Shown: positions 1 through 11,671, counted from the first letter of the stretch. The stretch: DNA of 64,000 bases from Monodelphis domestica (GCF_027887165.1 NC_077229.1:374342570-374406569); one strand, 5' to 3'. Numbers and translations: made by a program. The notes: generated by a model not told the origin, from the sequence alone.

Positions 1-1664
1 ACTTGTTGAGTTTGTCATCATTGTTTTATTGACTACACTATAGGGAAAAGGAAACCGAATCTGAAGTCCAAGGACTTCTGTTTGATTCCTGGCTCTGAAC
101 CTAACTGTGTGACAATGGAAAATTAGAACCTCTCCTGCCAATTTCAAATCTATAAAATAAGGATTGGTAGAATACAGAAAAACAAAATTAGCAAGAAAAC
201 AAAACAAAAAAATGAACTGTGAATTTTTAGGTCTAATGCTTCTGTATTCCACAAGTTATCTGTGACCTAGCTATGGCTTCTCCTTCTGGCTACAACTCCT
301 TCCCTCTTGTTCAATTCATTTTCTGTAGTTTCCCATATCTCACATTTTCCATGCTGGAAACCACTGGAATGACAAGCCAACCAGACTTGCCTGAGCAGGA
401 GTCTTTTCTTCCCTGTAAAATGCTTGAGGACTTTTGACCCTGAAACTGCTCTGATGACTCCAGGAGGCCCAATGAGAGCTCTGTGTAATGATGCATCAAG
501 GAGAAACATACCACCACAAGGTCACCATGCCTGAGGCTCCCTGGTGACATCCCTGTTTGTACTGACTCTTTACCCTTTCTTAGACACACTAGATGCATCA
601 GTCCTAGCCTCAGTGTGTGGAGCCAAATGCTAATAGAGATAGCAGGGACATTGGGTGCTGTTTTAGTATCCTTTCCTTGTTGACCCTGGCTCTTCTTCTT
701 TGGTTCATTGATTGTTTCCAGTTAAGCCACAGAGCCTTCCTTTAGATATACCAAGCAAAAGAGCTTCTTGCTTTCAGCCTTAACTGTTACCTCAATTCTT
801 CTATGAAAACTTCTCAGTCCCAGATGGGATAAAAATACTTTATTGTCTATCTCAAAGTTTCATGAGGAAATGTACTTAGTAAACGTGGAAGTGCTATGTA
901 AATGTAAATTATTCCTATTGACACCTTTGATATTGACAAGAATTTGCTATTAATCTCCCCCTTGGCCCCAAATTAGAGAGCACATAAAATGCACTGCCTC
1001 AAGAGTAACTTGTAGAGGAATGGGGGGCTTCCATCTGGGCCTAGATGTCCCCAAATGCACACACCAGTGGGACTGCAGCCTTTTATCTCATGCCCTGCTG
1101 CTCAGCTAGAAAGGAATCATTGAAGGGCAACGGGTATTTTCCTTCTATTCTCTCAGGTGTCGCTTTCCTAGAATACTGGCTGATCCTGGTTATCTGGGAC
1201 TCAGGATTTATGGTGTTCTGTTTTCCAGAACAAAGCTGCCTTGGGATTTTTTAAACTGGTACAAAACACAGATTTCACTGTGACTGCAATAGAAACAATA
1301 TTTTGTTTGGCACGTGGATGGCTTTTTGGATGTCATCAATAAATGCCTTCATCTTCGGTCATAACAATTAGAGATGGAATGAAGCCCTATCCTCTTTTGA
1401 ATAGTTTATTTATCCCCTTTGGCATGATCTTAAGGCATCTCCATCATATTGGTCCAGTCAAATGGATTTTTCTTTCTTATCTCTATTCCAATATCACTAA
1501 AATATTTCTATTCTTTTGCTTTCTTTAGTTGGACAGGCAGGCATGGAGGATTTAGGGAGGATTTCAACAAGAGCAGAAACATATTTGATATTTTCTTCAG
1601 CAGTATGGCAATATGCTTTTCTTTTCACATTTTGGCCTGTGTATGAAGGCAGTACTGAAATGGT
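1..1664. other. Downstream intergenic DNA
   Basis: There is no coding signal beyond short chance frames. Two degraded MIR-like pieces can be seen on the plus strand: about 70-180 (a 'cctctcctgcc...tctataaaataagga' pattern) and about 835-925 (the 'gaagtgctatgtaaatgtaaattattcc' pattern of a MIR 3' end). The rest looks like unique sequence. Lying 3' of FBXL7, it is probably intergenic, though no neighbouring gene is seen. Confidence 0.5.
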
Positions 1665-1826
1665 GTAGGAGATTCAGAAGATCTGATATTTCCTTTCAAT
1701 GAGTTACTGCTCTTTGCTTTGCAAAAGCCTCAGTTTCTTTCTCTATAAATGGGTACAAGAATATTTTCATTACTTACACCACAGGGTTGTGAGGAGAAAA
1801 AAGTGATCTATAAATAATAAGGTTTC
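1665..1826 (+). repeat. MIR-like SINE fragment
   Basis: This shows the ancient MIR signature 'cctcagtttctttctctataaatggg' followed by 'cacagggttgtgaggag' and a 'ctataaataataagg' end. It is diverged, as expected for an old therian SINE, and directly abuts a younger SINE at 1828. Confidence 0.7.
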
Positions 1827-1827
1827 T

Positions 1828-2020
1828 GGGGGCAGCCAGGGGACTTAATGGATTGAGGGCCAGACCTAGAGGCAGAAGATCTCAGGTTCAAATCTTCCAG
1901 ATACTTCCCAGCTCTGTGACCTTAGGCAAGTCACTTAACCCCCATTTCCTAGCCCTTATTTCTCTTTTGCTTGGAGCCAATTATTCTAAGACAGAAAGTA
2001 AAAGTTTTTAAAAAAAAAAA
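1828..2020 (+). repeat. Marsupial tRNA-related SINE, sense
   Basis: A full-length-looking copy of the window's commonest SINE. The head is 'ggcagccaggggacttaatggattg', then 'gatctcaggttcaaatctt' (a B-box-like segment), 'ctctgtgaccttaggcaagtcacttaaccccc', and a tail 'ttctaagacagaaagtaaaag' ending in an A-run. I recognise the family as a marsupial SINE1/WSINE-type element; the exact subfamily is not assigned. Confidence 0.85.
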
Positions 2021-2789
2021 TAAGGCTTCCATACAAAGACATTTGTAAGTTGCCATTGTCTTCTGGAGACAAATAAAATATCAAATTGAGTCATTTCATC
2101 CATGCCTCTAGAAGGTCTGGTAGAATGGTGTTAATGACTTAATAAATAATCATATATAATCTATATACACAAAGTCAGCAATGTCAGCTATGATGCCAGG
2201 ATCGGCCACCTCACCTTGCTCTTCTTCCTCCCAGTAAATCACAGAGCTTGGTTTACTGTTTTTATTTTCTGGGTTTGCAGGAGGTGGGGACAGGCAGGAG
2301 ATATGGGGAAGCAGATAAGAGAGAGCTAGAATGACTGGGGGATTAGCAAGTGCAGCCCTTGGCACGAAAGGCATGATCAGTCCTAGTGGTTATCCTTATC
2401 TGATTTGCTCAAGGTTGGTTATTCAAAATGGCCCATTTGTAAAAGGCTTCATCTTCCCTTTGTCTTCCTCAGTGTAAACCTAGAGTGGCCATGCTTGAAT
2501 AGTGCCAATAGTCTGGGTCTCAGGTACTTGCATAATTTCATTTGTTTTATGTTCATGTGGAGAAGACCAAGAGAGAGACCAACTCTGAGACCGGCTAGCA
2601 CATCTCTCTTTGCATTCTTGGGGGGAGACTCTGGGAAACCTACCACTAGTGATTTACACTCTGGCAATGGAACATCCTCTGCAGTTAGCTTAGACCTGCC
2701 CTGGGTCCCTTGCTGTCCAGCTTTCAGTTGAAGAAGACTTGGATTTCAGCCTACCTTGCTCTCTGAAATCAAATCATATTCTTTGGCAA

Positions 2790-2998
2790 AAAATAAATAA
2801 ATAAATAAAAATTCAAATTCTTACCTTCTGTCTTAGGAGAATTCTTGGAGTGATTCCAGCTTTTGCTGCTACTAAACTGCCATCTTCTTGCCTTGTGTCT
2901 TAGAATCGATATTAAATATTGATTAAGATGAGAGGTAAGGGCCAGGCAACTGCTTGTCCAGGCTTGGCCCTATCCACTGGACTATCTAGCTGCCTCTC
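2790..2998 (-). repeat. Marsupial SINE, antisense, with internal insertion
   Basis: The SINE tail appears in reverse ('cttaccttctgtcttag') next to a (TAAA)n run at about 2789-2810. About 55 nt of unrelated sequence follow, then the SINE resumes ('tgtcttagaatcgatatt...gaggtaagggccaggcaac') and ends at 'ccactggactatctagctgcc'. The middle of the element is partly deleted. Confidence 0.7.
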
Positions 2999-5512
2999 TG
3001 AGTATTTTTAAAGAGCTGTACTATTAACTCATACTGAAGTGTAAATGCATAACCGAGGAAATTATAATGTCATAGAGTTACTAAAGTTTTAATTCTTGAC
3101 TCTTGCCTTCTCTGTTATACTAGGAAGAATTTGAGCTATGATTTTCTTAGCTTTCCTCCATTCTTCTCATCCCCATTCCTAAAGTGAACTCCTTCCAGAT
3201 CTTGTCTCTCCAAGTGGGAAGCTCCAACCTGATTTGACTGCATATCTAAATTCCTAAGTAGACTAATATTCAGTTTGGCATTTCTTGCAGGTTTCTTAGT
3301 CCTTCTAGAATTCTCAACCTGAGGTCCTGGTATGAGTGCCTGAATGCAGAGGTTGATCCTCATGCTTTCACCAAAGATTATTCCTCAGGGTTTCAGGTCA
3401 TCTTTCAATGATCCTGTTTACCTCTTCTGAAGTTCTTGATGTCTCTGAGCCTTCCTGAAACCCAACCATTGTCTCTAGTTCCCGAGCAAAAATCATCCCT
3501 ATGTGGTCTCCATCTCCCAGACTTCAGGCCAATCTCTATTAACCTTTCAGAAGCCACTAGAGTTCTTTGGAAGGTTTTGATGCTCTACCCCAGGAACTCC
3601 TCCTCACTTTCCCTTAGACTAGTTCCTCTCTATCCTTATTGACTTTCTTTCCTAAAGCAAATTCACCGGCTGGTTCTCATTTGGTTAAATCTAGATTCTT
3701 CCCCTCTTCTGTTCTAGGCAAATTTTATTAAATATTTAAAAATTAAATAATAAAATATTTATTTAAAAATTAAAAATTAAATATTTAGGTCTAGAGCCCA
3801 GAGAGGGAGGGCTGTGGGTGGCCCTATTAGCTTTTCAAACAGCTGTTCCCTATCACTGATTACCCGTTGGGCTACCAAGGAAGTGGGCTGTGGTGAGTTA
3901 TAGAGCGTGAGGGAAGGAAGTAGTGAGTACTGTTGCCTGAGAATGGAGAGTGTGAATGACTGACGTCTGAGTGAGAAGGACTTCAGGATATGTCTCTAAG
4001 CTTCTTTAAGGGTGGGGGTTTGAAGAGAGATTTGGAAAATGGGGAGTGTAGATTCTAGGGCTGGTTGAGTTCAAGAAATTCCACTGAGACCTGAAGGCCG
4101 AGGAGTGTTTGGCTGTTGGGTCCCACTGCTGAAGGATCTCAGCTGTGATGATAAGCCCAGATTGGATAAATGAGATAGCTCCGAGTCCAGAAGGAAATGA
4201 GAACACTTAGAAGGAAACAGGATTGAAATCTGCTTAAGATTCGAGTGTGATGGATCACGGTTAATACCTTGTTTCTCCCAGAGGCTGTTTGTTCATCTTG
4301 GCATATGCCTCTCTGGAAATCACTACTAGGCAGTTCTTCTAAGCAATAAGACCTGGTTTGCTTTCTATGGAGCTTCCCTTGGGTAGAATTTCCCTTCCTC
4401 TTCCAAAGGTCACGTTCCCATGTTAGGTTTTCTCCCAAGTTTCTATTTCTAGGATTCCTCTAGTTTCCAGCTCATTGGTAGACCTGATTTGGTAGATAGG
4501 TCTGTGACTAATGAATGATCACTGTACATTATTTAGCAGCCTCCAATTCCTTTTCTCTATTTCTACCAAACTCCATTGAGCAACTTCTCATTTGCTCATC
4601 TGACAATTGGGAAAGAGTTTTCTAGAACTTTGTTCACTAGAAATATGTTTAGAAAAATCCTTTATATGTAAAGCAATAATTAAGAAAAGTGAGAAGACGG
4701 TCATTTCCTCATACTGCCAAACCTCTTTCCCCTTAAAGAATATTGACAACATCCTTTAATTCCTGAAAGCCCATAATGAGCTCACTTTTCTGTGGCATTC
4801 TAAGATTCACAAAGCACTTTTCTTACAGCAACACAATTTCCTTCCAACTAAAAGAGATGTACAGACCTATGCACAATAGTTGCACAGGGTTATTGTAGGA
4901 AGGTCTTTAAGTAAAATTATTTTAGTGACAAGCTGAAGAATCGCTGTTAAAAAAAAAAGCATTAATGCCCCTATATTCTGTCAGAAGCAAAAATCCAACC
5001 CCTAAAAATCAAAACCCTAAAAGATAAATTAAGTGATCTTTAAATGATTGGAAGGGACAGAAAATTGGGGTGAAAAAAACCTGTTTGATGATGAAATATT
5101 CACAACTCAAGACTGAGAATAGAGCCACAGGGGTGTTTCAAGTTGAAGTGTATTTGTGGTTCATGAGAAATCTAAGATGAGAGACAATACTTGGGATCTC
5201 ACCTGTCAAGAAAGGAGGGCAGCATTAAAACAGAGAGTGTCACAAAGTAGTTTCAGTCATTTTACCACCATCATCTCAGAAGATAGTCTTGAAGACTATA
5301 CAAATTAACTGTCATTTTGAAGCCTGAGTCTATTTTCTGAGATCTTTGACAAACGGGACTTTGCTCAACCCAGATAAGAAGTTTATGCAATGGCTCAGTG
5401 TCCAGATAGATCTCAGTAAACAAATTCTGCACCTATAGGATTATGCTCATTTTCCCAAATTCTCAAGGTCTAAGTGGGAATAAAAACAGAGACACCAATA
5501 TATACATTTTTC
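2999..5512. other. Intergenic stretch without recognised genes
   Basis: No gene is supported. One very AT-rich, partly self-complementary patch (about 3719-3790, built of AAATATTT/AAATTAAAT motifs) stands out against a G-rich neighbour at 3790-4120. Short open frames on both strands have no family resemblance that I recognise. Confidence 0.5.
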
Positions 5513-5538
5513 TAACCCTAACCCTAACCCTAACCCTA
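5513..5538 (-). repeat. Short interstitial telomeric repeat
   Basis: Four perfect CCCTAA units plus two extra bases, which is TTAGGG on the minus strand. It sits in unique AT-rich sequence about 150 bp before an L2 remnant. The vertebrate telomere unit is TTAGGG, so this is a short interstitial telomeric sequence. Confidence 0.9.
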
Positions 5539-5689
5539 GTCAAGTGTTCCTGGTTAGTTAATTCCTAATAATTAACCTCCCACCCCAACAATTTAAATGA
5601 GAATTTTACCAGTCTTGGTGGAAAAGTAATTAAGAAAGGGGACTTATTTTGACTCTTTAAACTTGGTTCCATCTCCCATCTCTGTGTCT

Positions 5690-5894
5690 TTGTACCAGCT
5701 GTCTGTCACCCATTCTTGGAATAAACTTCTTTTTCATCTTTGCCTCTTAAAATCCTTAGCTCCCTTGAGAGCTCAGCTTAAGCACTGTCTCCTTCATGAG
5801 GCCTTTCCTCATCTTTCTACTTACTAGGGATGCCCACTCCTTTCAATTTTCTTATATTTGCTTTTTATTCAGATATGCATAGACTGCTTGTTTA
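5690..5894 (+). repeat. L2 LINE 3' region, first part
   Basis: Shows the L2 3' pattern 'gcctcttaaaatccttagctcccttgagagctcagcttaagcactgtctcc' followed by 'tgaggcctttcctcatctttc'. The element stops near 5894, where an RTE-type SINE starts, and resumes at about 6385. Confidence 0.7.
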
Positions 5895-6375
5895 TCCTTT
5901 GTTTTCAAAGAAGACACATGATATCTTGCTTTGTGTGTGAATTGGATTTAAATGAGGCAGAGTTACCCGAAGTTGTCAGCCTCTCTTTTTCTACCACAGT
6001 CATTGAAGTTGAGTAGCAAGACAAGAGTGAAGGGTCAAGGCTGGGGCCCAGATGCAGTAGATGACCTTGGACTTTTTGATATTTGACTAAACTCTAAGCA
6101 CTCTTCAGTGCCTGCTTCAACCACCTTCATGCCTGTAGGAATAAATTGTTCTCACTAGCTCAGCTCATTGTGCAGGGGTGGGGGGAGTAAGTATCACATG
6201 CCTGGGTTTGACATCCCTGTGTTGGTTCTCCTCAACCTGGTTTAGCAGCTCTGTAGAGACAGTTTTACTGGAGTGTGGCCGAGTTGGTTAAGAGGTGGAC
6301 CAGCAGCCTTGACAGGAGCTCACACCAGAGGAGCTCATCTTCCCTGAACATCTCATCCACTTCCTATCGATTTCA
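5895..6375 (+). repeat. RTE-associated SINE inserted in L2
   Basis: The 5' part reads 'cctttgttttcaaagaaga', then 'gtgaattggatttaaatgaggcagagtt', 'agttgtcagcctctctttttctaccacagtcattgaagttgagtagcaagaca', and 'gatgcagtagatgaccttgg'. I recognise this order from the RTE-mobilised SINE of opossum-type genomes. The 3' part (6180-6375) is less certain. It contains a tRNA-Ser-like A-box phrase at 6273-6296 ('gtggccgagttggttaag') without a convincing full tRNA fold. The right limit is inferred from the resumption of L2. Confidence 0.65.
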
Positions 6376-6384
6376 ATATGGGTA

Positions 6385-6510
6385 AAAATCATTTCTCCCA
6401 ATAGAATGTATGCTTCTTGAGAGCAGATACTTTTATTTTTGATTTTGTATCTACAATGTCCGGGCAAGTCACCATTTACAAATGTTTACTAATTGGTTCA
6501 TTTTAAAAAT
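6385..6510 (+). repeat. L2 LINE 3' region, second part
   Basis: Continues the L2 at 5690: 'caatagaatgtatgcttcttgagagcagatactttta', then 'tttgtatctacaatgtccgg', ending with 'aatgtttactaattggttca'. This is the standard L2 terminal order, so the element spans the SINE insertion. Confidence 0.7.
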
Positions 6511-6589
6511 AGTCATGAACATATGAAGATTACTTTTGTTTTGACAATATCTAAGTTGTTTGTACATTCTATCAATACACTTTCTTTTC

Positions 6590-6776
6590 TTTTTTAAAAC
6601 TCTTCTGTCTTAGAATGGATAGTAAGTGCACGTCCCAAGGCAGAAGAGCAGTAGGGCTAGGCAATTGGTGTTACGTGACTTGCCCAGGGTCACATAGCTA
6701 AGATGTGTCTGAAGATAGAGTTGAACCTATTTCTGAGTCTAGTTCTTTAGTCAATGAATCACCCAGCTGCCTCCTC
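6590..6776 (-). repeat. Marsupial tRNA-related SINE, antisense
   Basis: A reverse-complement copy: T-rich start, 'cttctgtcttagaatggata', 'aaggcagaagagcagtagggctaggcaattgg', 'gacttgcccagggtcacatagct', ending 'tcacccagctgcctcc'. Moderately diverged. Confidence 0.85.
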
Positions 6777-8381
6777 TAATACATTTTTACTCCATGTCTC
6801 TGAATGCCCCTTCTCTGATTCTAGCTGCCCCAAAGCTTAAGCATTTAGTAGTAAAGTCCTGGAGAGGAATGCTAATATTGAGCTGCTACTGCTCAGATGA
6901 GATGTCCATTTTAGAAAATCAGATGAGAAAGGTTGCTTTACAATTTGGCCAGGATAAGCTATTGGCTGTGAAGCGAGAGGTCTCCAACCCCGGGACATCT
7001 GTGCCAATGAAAAGCAGGGCTGGAGCACTGTTGGAGGACAAGGAATATGAGAGAACACAGAGAAACAGACCAGCTCAGTGGTCAAGAATGCAGGGCTTGT
7101 CTCAGGATAGCTGAAAGTTGAAAGGAAAAAAAAAGAGAGCAAGAGAGCACCGGCTTTCCCAGAGCACCTTTCAGATTCTTTGGCTACTGCCCATGTTTGG
7201 TCACGTGGCCTTGAAATTCAGCATAAATTTAAAAAAAGGAAGCCTATGCCCCCCTTCTGTGCCAGTGTTTACTTTGCCCATCCCCTGCAAGTGGGTGCTG
7301 TTTTTAAAAGAAATACACAGTGAGCCCTGAAGCAACTGTGTCAAGGAAGGAACAATGCCAGCTTGGAAATCCTCGACCTGAATTTCTGTTTTCCATTAGG
7401 AGAGTGAGAGGACATTATTGAAGAGGGATTTTTTTTTTTTAAACAGGACCCCTCTAGGTCAGCAACCCTCAGCTGCTTTGGTGTTTGAGATGGCTGAATT
7501 TGGAGAAAATGGAGCCAACTGGAACTTTACCCACAGACTAGCTAATGGAAAATCTTTATTGAATGAGCTCCACTAATAGAGATAAAATAGATTATAAATC
7601 AAAGATATGGCTGTTTGATTATGTGGAGAACAGGAGAAACAGCCTGAAATGTCTTGAGCTGCATAAGGAAGACAGGGGGCCTGTTTAGCTTAAACAGCTC
7701 TCTGGAGACTGCATAGTAGGGTGGCCGGGGAGCCAAAAAGCCAGCAGTTCTTGGGCTTGGGGGTGGGGGTGGTGTGGGCAAAAAGTCAAAATGAGGCTTG
7801 CTCCAATTGAAGAGCCAATGCCTTTTTTGAGTCCTTCTGAAACTATGAAAAATGCAAAATTGTATAAAGGTAATTATTTCTACTGTGGTTCCCATCTCCA
7901 AAGGAAAAGCCTTTGTGATAAAGTTGGGAGGGCCATTTATCAGCTTTGGCAACTTTGTCCCTTTATCTGCTTCCTCCAAAACTAAAAAGGCCATGATGTT
8001 TGTTTAAAATTGAAAATTAATACCCTCAAAGGAGAACTTAGAATTTAAAACTTAGAATTTGCTTAAATTGTTTAGTAGATAACAACATTTGGAAGGAAGG
8101 CGGAGTGGGGGTAGAGTAAGGTAGTGGAAGGCACTATACCAATTTAGAACTAATCTAAGCTATTAGAAATTGTTTGGGTTTTAAGTGGGATTAATATTAG
8201 TGGCCTAACTTGAGAAATTTAGCCAAGTGGGAATTAGCCTTGTAGACTTTCTTAGCCAGGTTATCAAATACCACTAATGGGTTTTCTCGTTTGTTTCCAA
8301 AATTTATCAGGAATGCCAAATAATTTCATATTTGTATATCTAATAGGCTTCCCACTGAATCTACTTTCTCTTCCTCCCTCC
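6777..8381. other. Intergenic stretch without recognised genes
   Basis: Frames of about 100-130 codons occur on both strands at 6790-7140 and 7599-7994. They overlap each other, lack family motifs and show no splice or codon pattern that would support a gene. A T/A-run at 7431-7442 and a C-rich minus-strand patch near 7760-7780 are the only compositional features. Confidence 0.5.
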
Positions 8382-8578
8382 CTCCTTTCCTTCCTTCCTT
8401 CCTTCCTTCCTTCCTTCCTTCCTTCCTTCCTTCCTTCCTTCCTTCCTTCCTTCCTTCCTTCCTTCCTTCCTTCCTTCCTTCCTTCCTTCTCTCTCTCTCT
8501 CTCTCTTTTTCTTTCTTTCTTTTTTTCTCTCTTTTCTCTCTTTCTTCATTCCTTCCTTTCCTTTTTTTTTCCCTTCCT
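8382..8578 (+). repeat. (TTCC)n / (CT)n microsatellite
   Basis: About 26 near-perfect TTCC units run to about 8488, followed by (CT)n to 8506 and then degenerate TTTC/TTCC sequence. The strong polypyrimidine/polypurine asymmetry produces spurious Ser/Leu/Phe and Arg/Lys/Glu open frames on the two strands, which are not genes. Confidence 0.97.
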
Positions 8579-8604
8579 CAAGGAGTATGACATAAATCAA
8601 TTTA

Positions 8605-8762
8605 TGTAGGACTTTAGAGTTCATCCATTCTAACCCTGTCATTTTAGCAACAAAGACACTGGGGAAGTAAAATAACTTACACCAGGGTTACACAGGCTAA
8701 ACATAGATTCACACCCAGGTCACTGATTTCAAGCCTGGCAGTCTTCATTGTTTTATCACGAT
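8605..8762 (+). repeat. MIR SINE fragment
   Basis: MIR-like order: 'ttcatccattctaaccctgtcattttagcaac', 'gacactggggaag', 'cttacaccagggttacacag', 'cacccaggtcactgatttcaagcctggcagtctt'. Confidence 0.75.
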
Positions 8763-9149
8763 ATTTCAAAACAAATTCTTCACATCCATCAGCCCTTTCA
8801 GTCCATCCTATTCAGCAATTCAGTCAGTGTCTTTCATTAAAAATGTATATAAGCTGGTGAAATTAATGTTAAGAGTCTATATATTCAAAACCCATAATTC
8901 CATGTAACACAAACAGTCAGCTCTTACTAGGTCCATGGATAACTTATTCTAGAAATCAACTAAGGTGTGTTTATTAAGCATCAAAATACTGAGCTTCAGT
9001 CTTAATTTATGATTTTGATTTTGCTTGTTATGGGCTTAGCACACCAAGCCCGAAGTAAGCAGTCACTTTGACTTAGTGTTGTAGTCCACCTTGGGAATTT
9101 GTTTAAGGTCATTATTTTATTTTAATTTTTTTCAAATTTTCAATGTTCT

Positions 9150-9325
9150 AATCCTTCCCTTCAGTTTTAATATCAGTTCTAGGACAGAAGAGCAAAAGGG
9201 CTGGGCAATTGGGGTTAAGTGACTTGTTTAGGATAACACAGCTAGAAAGTATGAGGCCAAATTTGAACCCAGGTCCTTCAAACTCTTGCCTGGCACTCTT
9301 TCCACTGGGTTATATAGCTGGCTTG
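9150..9325 (-). repeat. Marsupial tRNA-related SINE, antisense
   Basis: Contains 'cagttctaggacagaagagc', 'gggctgggcaattggggttaagtgacttg', 'acacagctagaaagtatgaggccaaatttgaaccc' and 'actgggttatatagctgg' in the order expected for the reverse strand. It is preceded by a T-rich run. Confidence 0.85.
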
Positions 9326-9382
9326 TTGAGGGTCATTATTACAAACACCGTGTGGAAATAAATTGCTGCTTAGAGGTCATTT

Positions 9383-9593
9383 GGCTGGGGGAGGATTTGG
9401 GGTGCACTTCTGTAATCACAGCTAATGGAGGCTAAGGCAGGGGATCTCTTGAGCTCCTCCAGAGTTCTGAATTGTAATAGGCTATGTTGACAGCATTCAG
9501 CATTAATGGGAGGGAGCCCCTAGGCCCCTAGGAGTGAGTAGCCACTAGGTTGTTTTAGACTCAAGCCAATTGTGCTGGTGAATTGCCAGTGCA
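9383..9593 (+). pseudogene. 7SL (SRP RNA)-related pseudogene
   Basis: Resembles the 5' half of 7SL RNA in order. It has a 'ggctgggg...gtgcacttctgtaatcacagct' start (compare 'tgcctgtagtcccagct'), then 'ggaggctaaggcaggggatctcttgag', 'gagttctgaattgtaataggctatg', 'ttcagcattaatg', and 'ccactaggttg' (compare 'ccaccaggttgcc'). Several indels are present and later domains are only faintly traceable. It lies between two SINEs. I infer a retrotransposed or degraded SRP RNA copy, not a working gene. Only the 7SL resemblance is seen; the percent identity was not computed. Confidence 0.65.
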
Positions 9594-9629
9594 TTCCCTT
9601 TATTCATTTTTTAATGAGTAATTTAGAAA

Positions 9630-9862
9630 GTTTTAGGGTAGCTAAAGTGGGATCTGGAGTCAGGAAGCCTGATCTTTATGAGATAAAACCTGGCTTTGGG
9701 CATTTACTAATTGTATAACCTTGGGCCAATCTCTTAACTGTTTGCCTCAGTTTCCTCATCTGTAAAATTAGCCAGAGAAGGAAACGACAAACTACTGCAG
9801 TGTCTGCCAAAAAAAAAAAAATAGTCATGAAGAGTGGATACAATGAAAGGAATGAATAACAA
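9630..9862 (+). repeat. MAR1-type CORE-SINE, sense
   Basis: Order: 'agctaaagtgggatctggagtcaggaagcctga', 'cattactaa..gtataaccttgggccaatctcttaac', 'cctcagtttcctcatctgtaaaatt', 'gccagagaaggaaacgacaaactactgcagtgtctgcc', ending 'gaatgaataacaacag'. This is the marsupial MAR1 architecture of tRNA head, CORE and tail. Confidence 0.85.
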
Positions 9863-11639
9863 CAGTTTGGAAAGTTTTCCAAAGAAACCCTGTTTTTCAG
9901 AATTCCAATGTCTTTATCATCTGAGAATATTTCCTTGTTCTGGATATTCAATCCCATTTGAAGGAAAAACTATTTTAAAACACATGGAGTGTTAGAATTA
10001 AATGGAATCAAAGGAGTGGAGGTTCTAGATTTCTGCTCTATTATGTTTCTATGGAAAAAAAAAAGAAGGATAACTTTTCTGAACAAGTTCACAAGATATC
10101 CGGTGTAGTTCTACCACATTTATTTAATTTGTTGCCCATTTGACCAGTTTTATTTAATATTGAGCTAGTTGAATAAGTGCAGGCTGATCTGGTATATTGG
10201 TAAGGAATTTATCTAGTCCAGGGATATTTACATTTTCCCCCCAGAGCCAATCAAATGATCAGAAAACCAAATGAATGAGGTCACTATGCAATTTGTGCAA
10301 TTACTGACTGTGAACACAACATAGTAGGTCCAAGTGGCCTACTAATTAGTTAGCCCTTGTGTGCTAGCTAAATCGGGAGAAGAAGTCTTTATTAAAACAA
10401 AACAAACAAAACCAAACCCCAAAACTCTTACTTGGGCCAAAGGTTGGATATTGAGATCTCCCAGATATTTATCTCGCTAGCACTTGGAGAAATGTAGATG
10501 GGGAAGGAGTGATGGTCAAGATGACAACCAACATTAGGCTGCTAGGACTTTTTAGCCTCATTTATTTTCTGTATGACCATTTTAACTGCAATTTTCTCCT
10601 GATACTAGAAACTCTTCTTTTAGTCTCCTTTCTTCCCATTTTGTCTGTTCAGCATTTTTCCAAATCAGTAGTTTCATTTTTTCCCCCTTGCTAATCATGA
10701 TTGCCAGTTATTGAGTGAATGCCTCAGTATGGCTTTAACATGGGGATTTGGATGCTAATCAAAGGAAGGTGAGTGGTTTTGCTCTACTGCTTTTTTTCCC
10801 CTGTCAAAATGTACAATCGTTTCAAGTAATACACAAGAAAGGAAGGCTGTAGCTTTGTACTTCATACCATGCAGGGTGCTTTTGGGATAAAAAACTCTTT
10901 GAAGGTTCCTTTAAAGTTTTGAACATAGGTCTGAGTATGAATGTGTGGACCTTTGATATGATCATCTTCCCATTTACCTCTTTATATTTCTCTGGAACCC
11001 AGGCAGAAACAGAGGGAAATAAGTGTTGCATTGAATTAACAATCTGAGACGAGTAATATTTCTGGTCTTTCTGAGATTTTTCAGAATAGTTTATTGACTG
11101 GAAAGGAGGCAAGGGACATCTAAAATATCTAAAAACAATCACTCTTGTATCCTTTGTGCATGTTTCGGATCAAGTTTGCTACTCCTATAGCACTTCTTCC
11201 TCCTCCATAATGGATTTCTTGGGTCTCATGGAGCTTTAGGACTTAAAAAATTGCCACCTTAGGTTTTTCCCATCTTCTCCTAACTCTTAGTAACTGTTCT
11301 ATTTGATTGTGTGTCTGTAGTCTCGTACAGGTCCTCATGGGCGGACGCCTTCTGTCTTTATTTATAGCAACAGACATTAAGCAAAACAATTTTGAAGTTC
11401 CTTTCAAAGGTTGGAACAAATATGAAGGCATGAATTCACTACCTGCGAAGCGAATGCTTTTCCATTGACCTGCTAATGTGAAGCCAATATCACTGAGCCA
11501 AGGGAAATGACAAAACCGTACACTGCAGGCATCAGAGGGAGCATCCGTGTTCCTGCCTCCAGTCATGGCACCTTTGATGGATTACATTTTCCCTCTTCCC
11601 ACTGCAGTACCCTTCTATAGTTAGGATGGCAAAAAGTGA
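9863..11639. other. Repeat-poor sequence 3' of FBXL7
   Basis: I see no SINE, LINE or coding signal. This could be ordinary intergenic DNA or the far end of a longer FBXL7 3' UTR. A minus-strand AATAAA (TTTATT at 11357-11362) is an alternative distal polyadenylation signal. Frames of about 106 codons at 10822-11142 and 11243-11566 (minus strand) have no recognisable motifs. Confidence 0.4.
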
Positions 11640-11665
11640 GGCCGAGATAATTACTGACATATTGC

Positions 11666-11671
11666 TTTATT
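11666..11671 (-). terminator. Candidate distal polyadenylation signal
   Basis: TTTATT on the plus strand gives AATAAA on the transcribed strand. A T-rich stretch ('tttttgcc' on the minus strand) follows about 40 nt further downstream. It would give a 3' UTR of about 2.6 kb, near the length I remember for mammalian FBXL7. This is motif evidence only. Confidence 0.35.

Noticed and set aside
6271..6345. tRNA-Ser-like A-box ('gtggccgagttggttaag')
   Set aside because: No cloverleaf with a B-box or acceptor stem can be built; it lies within an RTE-type SINE insertion, so it is more likely part of that element or chance.
8277..8642. Frames of 93-110 codons spanning the TTCC tract
   Set aside because: Same cause: the (TTCC)n repeat gives repetitive Ser/Phe/Leu/Pro or Gly/Arg/Lys/Glu stretches.
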